A stretch of DNA of 64,000 bases from Arenicola marina (Eukaryota; Annelida; Polychaeta; Arenicolidae), in NCBI GenBank assembly GCA_964019135.1, contig OZ025255.1, forward strand, positions 27,529,188 through 27,593,187, read 5' to 3'. Position 1 is the first letter of the stretch. Every line of letters starts with the position of its first letter. Of this stretch, positions 43,870-55,295 are shown piece after piece. The position numbers were made by a program, and so were the translations under genes. The notes under the pieces are model-generated. The model ran no database searches. It was given only the letters and a program-made list of their open reading frames with translations, and had not been told where the DNA came from.

Positions 43870-46800
43870 CTGCAAACAACAAAATAACCACCTGTTACGT
43901 TCGAGTGTGTTTCGCCAACGGGTAATGTCATGATTCAGCAGTAGATCTCTGGTTGATTAAGCCGCTTTAAGTAGACTGATATGAACTGGATTTGATTGGT
44001 GCCATTTAACAGCCATAAAAGACCCACAATGGGTTTTCCATCCCATAAATCCTATGACCAACATGCTAAAACAACTTAATGCATGTTCCAGTCAGTGAAT
44101 GATACAGTTCATCTGAGCCGAAGCTTGTAGCATGTAGGAGGCAACAGGTCCTTCACAGTAGAAGAGATGTCCTGACTTCCCATCATGTCCATGTAAGTTG
44201 TACCCAGATTTTCGTAGTTTAGTTGAATCCGTAATCTGACCACGCATCATAAATATTATGATGTTTATCAGACATTGTTGGCAGTGTGACCCAGTGCAAT
44301 GCTACAGTTAAATAGGATAGGCTGACAGTTACGTGGCGAGATAAACTCGTACCATGGCAAGTCATCAGAGGCGTAGGACTAATTTTGTGAGTGATAAGGG
44401 CGACCCCCATACCCATGATTTACCGACAGAAAACAGAATGGAAGCCGAAAAATTGTCATCCATGAATATGACGATAAGACTCCATACTGCAAGAAGGTGT
44501 GAGTGTGCTCGATCAATCTAGATCATTAACCTTGGCATTAAAAGTATAATACCAGTCAAAAGAAACACAAAATACTTTCTCCTTACCGGAAAAACTGAGT
44601 GGACGCCAAATGTACATGGAAAAGTATGCATATGAAGAAATGATGTAGATTGTTGGCCACCATTGTTCCGATGTAGGTTAAACTGGGCACAGCAATCTTC
44701 TGTGACGTGGTAGATTTTCGTGTCAGACGCGTATGACCAAATCACTTGCAAGATGAACATAAACAGTTCTTGATTGCATGAAGCAATACCGCCCACATTT
44801 TTATGACCTATTTATGATAGAAACCGTTCAGTGGCTACTATTACATAGCTATTCTATGGGTAATCCCACATGCTAGACCTTGATTCACAGTCATAAAGGT
44901 GGTGTTACTGTCAGCAATAAAGCATCACTTTACAATTACACAACATCTTCGTGAGAGGCGTGAACGCTTCAATGAATGACATATCAGCTGTTATGACAGT
45001 CAGATGACTGCAGCAATAGACCCTTCTTAATATTATCTCATGAATAATCCAGAACGAGGCTACCATGGCAGCTGTCCTACTGTATGCGGCGCTATAACAT
45101 GACGACTGGCACTAACCTTTCTGGTGTTTCGCATAATCCGTCGGTTACACAGAGCGATCGTGACATTTTATCGTTCCTGGCTATATATTTACATTTGTTG
45201 AAGAATATGTCACAAAGTGTAGTAAATCGCCAGGACATAACCACACCAGCAAAGGCTAGCTCAACGTTGAAAGTTCAAAGTTTATATCCATAACGTGAGA
45301 GGCAAGTTTGTTTCTTTATGAAACTGTCATGAAAGCAAGTCCTGGCGTATTCCAAAACTTCCCAAGATACCCTTCAGTACACGAGCCTGGCATTTGAAAA
45401 AGTACACTGAGGCTGATGACAACAGCATGATCCAGAAGTTTGTAATGGAACATCCAAAATCTGGGGGTCACTCCACGAATCGTCTAGCTATGTCTAATAA
45501 ATAAATCGGGTTGAGGCGATAAAGTGCACTTGATCAATTAATATTCGAATTAAAAATATTACTATTGCAATAATAATAATGCTTCGTGTTACATTATAAT
45601 TGCATTAATTATTATCGTTCAAGCAGTGGATGCCGGTTGTAGGCATATATTGCAGGAGTCTTTGCAAAGTCCAAGTCCAAAACGCCTAATGACGATTTAT
45701 TTTCTCATCAATGCAATGTCTTTGTCCCCTTTAGCCAAGATTGACTGAGGTTCTTGTATTTCTTTCCGGGGAATTGCTTTTCATTTGCACCTGTGTCAGA
45801 TTTCTTCTATCGCTTGAGGCTTCTCTTGGACAGCTTCAGTGGTATGTGTGTCGGATGTGTATGTATGTGGGTCCTACAATGTCATGAGAAACACACCTAA
45901 TCATGTTGATATGTTTTGTTTACAGCATGATGCCTTTTTCTAGCTCCCATATGTTATATAGTGGGTAAGAATATATGCGGACGATATAAACCACATATAA
46001 TTGACTCTATAATGCACACAAAATTGACGTGAGTCTGGAGGGAACGGCACCACAGTCTTTCTTAAAGCGCTCCAATTAAAATTGTCTTCGGTAAATTGCT
46101 CCCAGCACATCAGTGCTAGTTGTAATCTGTCAGAAAGAGGAATAGTAAATACATGCAGAATTACACGTATTAACATATCCCCACCAGAGTACTCCATGGG
46201 GTAACCCCCCAAGAAAGAGATGGCCCCAGAGAGGTGACTGTATGGAGGTGGAGACTGCCCCATTAATTTGAGATAAGGCCAACTGACACATAGGACACGC
46301 CATTAAATTATGTGTTTCTCATTTAGTTTTAACCACTTTAAATAATCAAATAATGATTGAACTTCTCCATTTAGCTCTTTTCAAGCTACTGAGTTGTTGT
46401 TGAGTCAACCCATGCGTCATACCTCACTGTTTAGTGTCAAGGGTAAAAAAACAAATCTATCACACAAAGCCAAGAAACAAAATTGTGACTATCATTGGCC
46501 TTAGGCAAGGCGGGATCTGGAAGGGCCATCTGGTTTCAATGTCATCTTCACTAGACCATGCAATATCCAGATAGGATACCGGTAGGCCTTGCCAAGCGAC
46601 GACGTGTTACTGTTAGTGACTGTCCAATGTAGAGCCAGTGTTGTAGTCCAAGTGAACTAAATTTTAGGCGATACATTCGACTATTCTCTTCAAATAACAG
46701 TGGCAATAAGTGAACGAATACCTAAAAATTAGGCCCAGCATCACTTCGGATTATTACCATCCATTCTTGGCGTATTTTTTTGTCCTTGAGCAATTGGTGG

Positions 46801-46932
46801 AAGCTGTTTTCAGCTGCCATTAACACAGTAGGGAACACATCAGTGCGCCATGTTGCCACCGACGCTTCGCGTTGCTGCGCGGGCAGCCTCGTTCTGGTGC
46901 CGCATGCATAAATTTTGAGAAGGGCCTATATC
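43870..46932. other. Non-coding stretch
   Basis: No intact finger motif or other domain is seen. The open frame at 44518-44796 on the minus strand lacks the Cys/His spacing. AT-rich runs lie near 45540-45610. Confidence 0.5.
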
Positions 46933-47125
46933 TTGTTCATATTTCTCATAATTAAGGTCCTGCAACTGGTCAAATTCCTGCTGACAGATTGCACAGGTGA
47001 ACTTGGACACACATGTTTTTCTTGATGTAGCCCATTATGTGGCTAACATCGGTTAAGCCCTCATTGCATTTCGACAGTGGTACGTGCAGACGCCGTGATG
47101 TCGCAGCTCAGGTCTCTGGTGCCCT
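46933..47125 (-). pseudogene. Decayed zinc-finger exon related to zf1/zf2
   Basis: On the minus strand, HQRPELRHHGVCTYHCRNAM aligns with LQRHERLHQGIYMYHC...C of zf1/zf2 but meets a stop (RA*). Further on, in another frame, SKFTCAICQQEFDQLQDLN matches SKFVCPICQTEFDHLGDLR of zf1. Loss of the second Cys pair of finger 2, a stop and at least one frameshift show it is dead. It lies between the leader and zf1, so the array once reached closer to the leader. Confidence 0.85.
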
Positions 47126-48769
47126 ACTGAAGGAGGGTTTGGCTTAATCTCCACCAAAGGACATTTGGTCAATGGAAGCAGCCAAGGCGCAAATGCCATT
47201 CATTCCAACAAAGACAAAGTATGTCTTCCACTTCACACTTCATGGAAGAGTGATCTCCGCCTCAGGTTCATCAATGCTGTTCAACATGCATTAAGAGATC
47301 ACATGTACCTCACGCTCCGCATCGATACTCATCCTACACATAATATTGAGTCGCTTCACTTATGTAAAGCTTTGGTAGAACACACAAATGTCGAAATAAC
47401 AACTATGTTGTTCATGAGAGCTGTTTTCTTGTTGAAATGGAACAGATGTAACTCTAGTTTAAGCCGACATGTGGGCAGTAGATTGCTCTTGCAGTACCGG
47501 TAGATTGCCCAAAGCAACATGAAAAAAAGTATATTCCAGACAGAGATATAGCTGCAATTTTTTTTTCAGGCACGCCACATTGGGTCTTACTTTTCTTACA
47601 ATACAATGTCAGGAGATCAACTTCCAAACCGAGAGCAGAAAGTACTTGCCCTCTAGAAGTATTATTTTCCATATAAGTTTAACAGCTTCACTCGATAACA
47701 TTTATCTCTGAAAATGGCAGGCTCAATCTTTTAAGTTTGTAAAGAAAAAGCTACTTTATATGGCTTAGATCAGGTTGTGGTTGCCATATAGTCTGGCACG
47801 GGTTTTCCATTTCTCCAGTAATGTATTGCCGGTAATTACAGCAATGTAATTGCCTGTATGCCAAGGCCAAAGAAAGCAGGGTTGCACCTATCTTCAAAGC
47901 AAAAGTTGCCTATAGCATGCCAAGCAGTACTGCCAATAAACTAGGGCAATTGGCAAAGTCATAAGCCTTAACAAGCACTTGACAAGTTTATAATATATTG
48001 TAAGAGTATTATACCATTTTACCACAACAGTGGAGTTAACAGCAAACGTAACATCAACATTACATAGTGTTGTCACAGCAAGTTTTGCTGGCAAGAGGGA
48101 TAGGAAAACTATTGACAATGTATGTAGCATTTATTGTCACAGTTTTTAGGTATTTTCATAGCTGCATATGAAAGAAATATTGTCCCTTCAGGAAATGGTA
48201 GCATTATGTTATCATGATATCCACAGCTCTAAACTTGATTTACAATATTCTAGTTGTGTTCATAGACAAATAACAGGGGTTGCCAACCTCCTGTCGTATA
48301 GAAACTGCCACCATCTCGTAAATGGGACAAATATTTAAAAAGCTATAATTAACTTGGTCAGCTTAACACCAAATGACCCTTTGTTACATTTCAATATAAA
48401 ATCAGAAACCATAATGCAGCTACAAATTATCAGATTAATCCCTTTCTTTCCCTCATATACACAGAAAAATTACAACCCTGCTAGGTTGATAGCATATACC
48501 ATAATTATTTTCTTGTTCTTTAGAATCTTGTGTTTTGCTACAAAGGGTCATTTAGCGCATAAAAACTAATAATAGATGTTGTTAGAAATGCATCCATGAG
48601 AGACATATGCCTTATTCCAAGGTTAAGTCTGTTACTGATCAAAATTTGCTTTACCTGAATTCAGAAAAATATACTTCAAATTCATTGAATCAATCCAAAA
48701 ATACTACAATTTCATGTTGTCTCTCGTGTATACACCTTGTTTTTGTAATAAAGAAAGCATGGCACAAAC
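47126..48769. other. First part of the leader intron, no features seen
   Basis: AT-rich sequence between the leader donor and the decayed exon. No repeat or exon is recognised. Any element that guides choice among the 20 acceptors might lie here, but I see no direct sign of one. Confidence 0.5.
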
Positions 48770-49558
48770 CTGTGACATTTGAGACATATCTCCACCTTCT
48801 GATGTGATGGTAGATGTTCGAGACATGTTTTGATGTTGGGAGGGGTCAGCCCACATATTCTGTGCTGATGACTGAGATGGTCCGGCTCCCAAAGAGTCTG
48901 AACCCAAAGCCTGGGCCAAGTCAATATCACCATATGGAGCCTGTGTATTATAACACACATTTTGTTCTGATGCCGAATCGTCAATTTCTTCCTTTATAAT
49001 AATGATATCATTGTTTGATGAGGAATGTACATTTCTTCTCTTGGCATTTGGCGGTTCAGTGGAGGAGCCCTGGGATTGGAAACTGGATTCATCATAGGTG
49101 GCCGGACTGAGATCAGGGTCTGGTGGGCTCTTTTGATTCCATGAATCATCTGCCGGCCAGTGACCACCATTTTCGTCGCCAGCTCCTTGTTCTGACAATT
49201 CTTGCTTTACACCTGATAATGTTCTTTTTCTATTTTGTCGTCTGTTAGTATCAGAGGAGCCCGTCTTGTGTTGACTGGAATCCCTATCACTCGGGAAATG
49301 TGGTGAACTGTCCTCAACAAAACTGTCATCATTACTTTCATTCTCTGCAATGGACTGTGCTTTGGCCAACTGATTTTTCACTGTCTCATTAATTGACACA
49401 TGAAAGACCTCTTCATCATCCAATGTAAACACAATCAGAGCCTCCATGGAGAATTGAGTGTCAAAACTGAGGCCATTTTTACATAGCAGGGTGAGTGTGT
49501 CCTTGATCAAAGCCCGGATTCGCTGTTGATCCCCTTTAACCACCATGATGAAGTTGTT
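48770..49558 (-). CDS. Leader exon A: conserved N-terminal domain shared by zinc-finger isoforms
   Basis: The exon starts after acceptor TTATATTTTCAG (49558), has 12 bases of 5' UTR, and ATG at 49544-49546. It encodes 259 residues and ends in phase 0 with CAG before donor GTTTGT (48769 down). Residues 1-58 form a compact conserved domain (MVVKGDQQRIRALIKDTLTL, CKNGL, MEALIVFTL, VFHVSINETV); it is not BTB, SCAN or KRAB and I do not recognise the family. The rest is polar and acidic, with basic RRQNRKR (102-108), VKQE (113-116) and IIIIKEEIDD (181-190), the last two fitting the SUMO-site pattern. It probably mediates dimerisation or cofactor binding (inference). All downstream finger exons accept phase 0. 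Confidence 0.88.
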
Positions 49559-51465
49559 CTGAAAATATAAATACAGGTATCATATCATATACAACCCTCA
49601 AGCTTCACAATGATGGCAGAATTGAAAAATCATATTACTCCCCAGTAAGCTTCCGACACATTTGTAGGTCAAATTGCCTACAACAAGAAAGGTCAAGAGA
49701 GAGAAAATGCAACCCTGGCAGATTGTTATCCTTAAAATATGTAGTTTTTGGGAAAATGGTTCTGGGTGCATGCCGACCTGGTTTTGAGACCAAAGCCTGG
49801 GTGCAGTTTCCAATATGCAAGTAGCTTCAAAAGGGTAGATTATGATAGTTATAGCGTAGCATTCAATCCAGTTGAGATCATTTTAATTTCACAACAATGC
49901 AGCACGGGTGGATCCCTGACTTTGAGAGAGAATCATTGTTTATTTTGACCAGGAAAACAACAATACAATACAGCAAAAAACTAACAAAATATAATCAACA
50001 AATTGGGTAAGCAATTACTGATAAACACCATTACAATTCGATGGTACATATGAAATAAAAATTATAATTTGGGGGATTAGATAAAACGTAATATCTTTAT
50101 AATTTTTTTGTGACAGACAACAATTAACTTTAAAACAGTCAACAGAGTATCTATTAATAAGTCTATTTTTAATATATGTAGAGTATCTCGCTATTGTATG
50201 GGTAAATATCTTCCGTAAAAATGTCTTTTGAAGTTTGGTTTATTAAATGGGTCAAGTAATAGCGGATGCTGGCATAACTGCTGCCCCAACTGATAATGTG
50301 GCCACACCACTATGTCCAGTTGCTCCAAAGGCAGCCGTTATCCAAAGTGATCCAGTGGCCACAGGATCAGATCCTGGTCCAACAGATGTTGCCATAGCTG
50401 CCTGGAGCTGATGAAGCCGCTACCCCTCATTCCAGCATGCAGCAGAATTGTAATATTGTATATGCATTATTTTTTCATTAATAAAAATGATAATATGTTA
50501 ATATCTTAGTTTGTTGAAACTAACATCAACGATCGCTCAAATGCGAAGTGGTACTGGTAGGATCCCAGTGCAATCAGCCGATACAGCACGATCCGGCAGC
50601 CAGATGGGTGGCCCGCTGCCTATTCCTTCAACGCAACCCTGCGGCCTCTCCCTACGATGCAACCCTGCGGCCCCTCCCTACGATGTAAGCTTTAAGCGGG
50701 GCCACCCCATGGCCCTCCATTACCAGCTTTATGCCCGTCTTCACCACCAGTACCAAAGCTGTGACGAGGTAAAGGGAACCGCCAGCCTGGCCTCTAACGC
50801 TGCTTTACCGATTCATATAATACTCAATTGTCTATCCTCCAAATTACAGAATTTTTCGTTCTATCTGTAGCTCACCATAGCATTTAGAAGTGACCGCCAG
50901 GCACGATTTGGCCGCCTACCCAGGCGGCAGCCCTTTTTAGAGGCATGTCTGCGATTGACCAATCAGGAGGCGACACTCTAATTTATTCCAACCGGAAATT
51001 GCGCCTATTGTGTGAGCAAAACAAGAGCGCATGATAATTGCTAGTATAAATAGTTGCAATTGTAACTCCTATCATGGCATTGTTGCAGATTCAATCGTCA
51101 CAAGACGTATATCAATTTGTTTAAACGGCACTTTTCCATGAAAGGCTAAGATCTTGCGCTACTGCATGGCTTGTTAAGATACATTGATAAGATACAGTGA
51201 AATATGCGAGTAAGTTAGAGAAGAGTTATGTTAAGAGAATCTTTGGACAGCAAGTGTCAATATGGTACAACATTAATGTAGTTAAGATTTATATATTTTT
51301 TATTTAATGGAAATAACGGTAGTTATGCCGAGCAAGGTTATAAATGAAAAGTACAAAATTTACACTACATTTCGACTAATAGTTGGTTTAACCGCCACCC
51401 ATAACTGCCTGAAAAAAAATATCCCAAAACTTCCTTAAACGCGTCAAAATGTGTCGTATAGTTTT

Positions 51466-51621
51466 GGGCCAATGAGGATGGACTTCCCCTGTGGTAGCTT
51501 ATGCGCATGCGTGCTGAGGTGCAAATGGCGAATGAGGCTGTGTATGTTTGTCAATTTGGATGTTTTTACCCCATTTCTTAGTTTAATCAAGGTCTGTTCA
51601 CCCTTTTTTGGTGTCAAAGGT
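51466..51621 (+). promoter_or_regulatory. Candidate promoter and non-coding 5' exon (plus strand)
   Basis: GGGCCAATGA (CCAAT box, 51466), then the palindrome TGCGCATGCG (51502, NRF-1 type), then about 110 bases later GTCAAAG|GTAAGA, a good 5' splice site (exon end 51619). There is no TATA box. It could start the plus-strand leader gene. This rests on motif spacing only. Confidence 0.35.
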
Positions 51622-52642
51622 AAGACTTAGCGCTAATGCTTTGTTTGATTTTATTTTTAAATGCCTGACAACACCAGTACATTTTAAAATAGCCGATGTT
51701 TGTCAGACGTCTCTGAGATATTGCATACTCTGTTATTATATATAGATAGGAGCGTACTGATTCGAGTGCTCGTGCACCGCCTCACACTCCACCCCAACCG
51801 GCGGTCCAGATAAACTGCGGTCGAAGCGAGCTGCGGTCGTACGGACCCTAGACTGAATAGCCCCCTCTTGAGGAATGCCTAAGGTGTAGGTGGTGTCATT
51901 TGTAGCATATGCGGGGAAGTTCGGCAGGTAGGGTAATGACAATGTCTCAGTTAATCTAGCCGCAGCTCGCATGCCTATCTTTATTATCAGGAGAATGCAC
52001 AAACTATTTATAGTTAATTTATACAAGCAGAGGTTGTAGCATTTAACATGGAGGTTGTAAAAGTCTTTGTGGTCGATGGGATTTTGAGGGGTGCCATCTA
52101 GCGATGGAGTGGCAAACTTTGCAGCGCCCTCTGATAGTCTGTCTTTAGTGGTGCCCTCTATTGGCAAATAATAATGCTAATTCAAGACGTAAGCTGGTAC
52201 TACCGCTAAACTGAGCGAGCGAGGTGGCCCGGCGCCAAGCTGTGCAACAACAACGTACACAGTACAAGCATATATGGGGCAGTTCAGCAGGCATGGAGGG
52301 GAAGTTCGGCAGGTAGTTTTTCAATATTTTCATTGATTATGCGAATTAAGTTTGACCTACAAATGGAGAAACCTTATCTAGGAATCTTAATATACAAAAA
52401 GGGTACAATCCGGATCTCATATAAGGTAGCCGAGAGAGAGAAATGGTCGAAATGGTGACAGTAGCAGAGTTTAGCTTTCAACTTTTCAAATATCAGCTAG
52501 GAAGGGAATTGGCGGGAAAAGTGACACGCCTACTTTAACTTAGGAATATTCATGAGTTAGCAGTTATCAATTTTTATTTACCTATGCTTTAGATACTATA
52601 TAATCATTTTAGAAACTAAATTATCAGGAAAAATTAGTATCT

Positions 52643-53217
52643 AAAGTCAGTCATAAATACCGTAGACACACGTTTCGGCCCATATTTTCCACGAATTTGC
52701 CTCGATCACTCTCAAAATATCTGACGTGAAAAAGCAATACTAGACCATTTTAATTATACCAAACTTACGTTTGTACTGTGATGTTATCCTTTTTTATGAC
52801 ACAAAGAATATTTCTCCATGCTGATACGCCATTGGCAGAAGATACTCTGTCGCCAAAATACTAAAACACGCGTCATAAAATGATGGTTGCCATGGCGCCG
52901 AACATGCTTTGAACAATACATGCTCTATATTTATACCAGCCACGAGGATGCCATGGCAACTATAGAGCCTTTCATTGTCTGGGATTTAGTCTATTTGCGA
53001 AAGTGTGTCTGCTGCCAATGGAGTGTCAGCATGGAGAAATATTTTTTGTGTCATAAAAAAGGATAGTCTAACATCGCAGTACAAACGTAAGTTTGGTATC
53101 ATTAAAATGGTCTAGTGTTGCTTTCTCATGTCAGTGATTTGTAGAGCGATCGCAGCACAATCGCGGAAAATATAGGCCGAAACGTGTGTCTACGGCATTT
53201 ATGACTTTGACTTTAGT
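52643..53217. mobile_element. Foldback element with about 200-bp inverted arms
   Basis: The left arm begins CTAAAGTCAGTCATAAATAC and includes GTAGACACACGTTTCGGCC, CCAAACTTACGTTTGTACTG and TTTTTTATGACACAAAGAAT. The right arm carries all of these inverted in reverse order and ends at CTTTAG. The unpaired centre is about 150 bp, and no transposase is encoded. Confidence 0.85.
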
Positions 53218-53512
53218 TAGCTAATTAAAAAAAATGGGCTAAAATAAAAACCTGCCGAACTTCCCCATGCCTAAATTGTGCACGTGCCTCGAGAAGTATT
53301 TCGAGCCCTGAAAGAATCAGCACTAACAAACATCTAAGATTAATGTAAAGCCGGAACTTGCGGAAGGCCTTCGGCCTCACCGGCCTCTCCTCCTGCCGAT
53401 CGCCGACGGGCGGACAGAATTCAGAAACAAGAGTCAAGACAAGGAAATTCGAAATGTAGGTCATGTTTGCCGCGATAAAATATCCTTCAATTAAAGCTCC
53501 ATTTACCACTAT

Positions 53513-53755
53513 ACTCACCCAAATTGTTGCCGCTGGTGACAAGACGCAATGCTTTTGCTAGCTGAGGTTAAATGAAGACGCAAAAGCTTCAAATTTCACC
53601 TAAAATATAATCATTTCAAACAACACAGCGACAACCCACGCCAACGATGCAGTCTATTACAATTGTGCGCATGCGTGAGGGATGTAATTTGGGACACTCT
53701 TTCTTCCACCGACTGCCGCTACGCGGCGCCACTGTGGCTTTGCTGGCAGGTGAGA
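53513..53755. promoter_or_regulatory. Candidate bidirectional promoter with a 5' exon on each strand
   Basis: The palindrome TGCGCATGCG (53665) is central. On the plus strand GGCTTTGCTGGCAG|GTGAGA gives a donor at 53750. On the minus strand CAACAATTTGG|GTGAGT gives a donor at 53518 (exon end 53519). Strong donors facing outward on both sides of an NRF-1-like site fit divergent transcription of the two leader genes. This is inference from motifs. Confidence 0.4.
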
Positions 53756-54657
53756 TCGCGTGATAAACGCGTTAAAGAAATATATAAATGTATAGACATG
53801 AAACTCCTGTTTTGTGCAACTTGAGCAATTGCCCTCAGTCCAACAATGTGCGTAAAATTCTTTTGTCTATAATCATTTACCTATATGTTAACGTGGAGCC
53901 CCCACCCCCTCCCCGCCACCGGCCTCGATCTGTATTCTTGGAGAGTCGCAAATTTAGCAATTTGTGGGGATCGTTATCCGTATAATTCCTGGTTCAACGC
54001 GAACTCTTTCCCTATTCACCGCTATCTGTTATATCAGTCTGTGAATTTCTCGATATTCGCGATATCACTTTTAAGGTGTTTTTTTCTTTGCGACCACACC
54101 TGATCCCAACTGAGGTCAATTTAGATGTTTGGATGTTACCAGAACACTCAAAAGATGGATCTTGTCTGCCTATAGAGGTGCATATTATCACTGAGTATTA
54201 AATTAGTGGTGGTCAGGTGTCATTTAAGCTGTCTTTTCGCAAGGTTACGCCATCTATATAGTGAGGCAACGGCCATGCAAGTGTCGATCAAACATGGCGG
54301 GAGCCCACCGATCGCTCAACAGGGGCCGTGTTGAAATATTTTTAACCAATATATATAAACCCGATTAAACAATATATTTTTCATTCTTACGAAAGGTAAA
54401 GCCATTAGAAACCCAATCAGCCTGATCGGCAGCTGCAACTGAGGATTTATTGGCATTTAAGCTGTCTTTTCGCTGTCTTTTCGCAAGATACTGTCTTTTC
54501 GCTATAAAGTGCATGAGACCGATACCGGATGCATGGTCATTCTGAAAGGCGATATAATTATTTCTGTGATATATGGGGCACTGTTTGCGAAAGTTGTAGG
54601 CATTACTGACTAGATATTTAACTGCATATGTGGGTTCTTGATTGAACTTCGGGAACC

Positions 54658-54970
54658 CTGGGCTCGCGTTAGCATTCGCCAATAGCCATTTGGCGAGAAA
54701 ATTCGGGATTTGGCGATAAGAACTTCCTGGACACTCGCCAAAATGGCGAATATAAATAAGTGTTTAACCCCATTTATCAATTGTTCCTCTGGCTATCAAG
54801 GCATATTTGTGCCTGGAAAACACATTACATGGTAGATCTACTACATTCATCTCCAATTATGAGATTTATAACCAATTTATAACCAAATATATTTGGATAA
54901 TTTTGGCTAATGTTTTTCTACAGAATTAGCCAAATTGGCTAATGAAAAAAATATCCTAGCGCGAGCCCAG
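54658..54970. mobile_element. Non-autonomous element with inverted ends and 5-bp target repeat
   Basis: The left end CTGGGCTCGCGTTAG and right end CTAGCGCGAGCCCAG are inverted repeats. GAACC flanks both sides (54653-54657 and 54971-54975). The interior repeats TTGGCGA/TTGGCTAA motifs and does not code. Confidence 0.6.
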
Positions 54971-55179
54971 GAACCGTACGTATGTCATACTGAAATTTTT
55001 TCGGCTTGATCAAATTTATGTAAAAGCTGAGACTGAAAAAAAATTGTGGTAAGCTTAGTTGTAATGACACAGAATTTTTACGAGTTGGGGAAACGGTATC
55101 TACGTCCCGGCCGGGACTTATACGTAAAGCTGAAAAGTAAAAAAAAAACTGCTGTACGTAGTAAGTTCACACCAGCTTA

Positions 55180-55295
55180 TAAAATGTTAAAGGACCGACG
55201 TCTTGTCGGTCAATAGCACGTGTGCTAATGTTTATTGTTGACGTTTACATCCGGCGTTAAATAAAACTTGATCTTATCTTATCTTATCTTATATA
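55180..55295 (+). mobile_element. 3' end of a non-LTR retrotransposon
   Basis: GACGTTTACATCCGGCGTTA then AATAAAACTTGATC leads into a short (TTATC)n tail, the usual form of a LINE 3' end with a simple-repeat tail. No reverse transcriptase remains upstream. Confidence 0.55.

Noticed and set aside
44518..44796. Possible further finger exon (FMFILQ-like start resembling an acceptor context)
   Set aside because: No C-X2-C/H-X3-H spacing, and its AG follows CA-A instead of CAG.
50262..50411. Short plus-strand frame rich in Ala, Pro and Val
   Set aside because: No clear acceptor, start or homology; composition alone is not enough.
50511..50870. 119-residue plus-strand frame
   Set aside because: No domain, no splice support, tandem CAACCCTGCGGCC repeat inside; likely chance.
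53225..53542. 105-residue minus-strand frame with hydrophobic stretches
   Set aside because: No family recognised. It reads through a strong GTGAGT donor at 53518 and ends in a sequence repeated nearby, so a gene is not supported.
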